64,000 bases of DNA from Chloroflexi bacterium 54-19 (GTDB lineage: Bacteria > Chloroflexota > Chloroflexia > Chloroheliales > Chloroheliaceae). The translations under genes were made by a program, and so were the position numbers. This document shows positions 63,967 through 64,000 of the stretch, piece after piece. The stretch's first letter is position 1, and each line of letters opens with the position of its first letter. The stretch is taken from the NCBI GenBank assembly GCA_001898225.1, contig MKTJ01000042.1, forward strand, positions 21,445 to 85,444, read 5' to 3'. The notes below the pieces were generated by a model. That model did not search any database. It was not told the origin of the DNA and saw only the letters and a list, made by a program, of their open reading frames with translations.

Positions 63967-64000
63967 AAGGTGTGGAGAGTTTGATCCTGGCTCAGGATAA
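63967..64000 (+). rRNA. 16S ribosomal RNA, 5' end (continues beyond window)
   Basis: The universal 16S start AGAGTTTGATCCTGGCTCAG lies at 63976-63995. The mature 5' end should be about 5-10 bases upstream. Only about 30 bases are in the window. Confidence 0.97.

Overview
The window looks like a piece of a Chloroflexota chromosome. The evidence is two TIGR03663/Agl23-like GT-C membrane proteins, a DUF2079 protein, GAF/HisKA_3 kinases paired with NarL-type regulators, an NfeD/SPFH pair, a T-box before a dimeric glycyl-tRNA synthetase, frequent TTG/GTG starts, and a moderately GC-rich composition. This assignment comes from gene content and was not checked against a database. The window opens inside an aldo/keto reductase gene and ends about 30 bases into a 16S rRNA gene.

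Layout. 1-5.3 kb: aldo/keto reductase end, MATE exporter with a terminator-like hairpin in its leader, Sua5-type tRNA-modification enzyme on an apparently leaderless transcript, and a two-component system. 5.5-7.8 kb: three exported proteins, one CopC-like. 7.9-10.7 kb: DJ-1/PfpI protein and two APH-fold kinases. 10.8-14.9 kb: an isochorismatase-S9 peptidase fusion and a tandem-SUKH protein. 15-21 kb: a minus-strand run PaaI thioesterase, unknown protein, murE, suhB-like, murJ, with related inverted-repeat elements filling three of its intergenic gaps. 21-34.7 kb: NfeD-SPFH operon, MFS transporter, FMN-binding stress protein, P1 peptidase, rhomboid, DUF2079 protein, alpha/beta hydrolase, alcohol dehydrogenase, nitrilase-type hydrolase, leucyl aminopeptidase and a thioesterase.

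35-44 kb: solute-binding lipoprotein, a MarR-SDR pair with matching operators, a kinase-like protein, a second SDR, DUF1360 plus GH15 glycosidase, and a flavin disulfide reductase. 43.9-53.2 kb: three large GT-C-like membrane proteins, one carrying an NHL propeller; all three share a short DDELDxP motif in their polar loops. 53.2-53.9 kb: an intergenic region with a cluster of DnaA-box-like sites; large genes point away from it on both sides. 53.9-64 kb: TPR/LysM protein, clpS, BRO-like protein, T-box and glyS, prfB with its programmed frameshift, a protein in which every third residue is Ser or Cys over 96 residues, a lone CoA-transferase A subunit, a DHH phosphoesterase, and the rRNA promoter.

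The best candidates for something undescribed are the Ser/Cys-triplet protein at 60795-61394, the shared DDELDxP motif of the GT-C cluster, the roughly 160-bp inverted-repeat elements that sit at gene ends and supply stop codons, and the possible DnaA-binding region near 53.5 kb.
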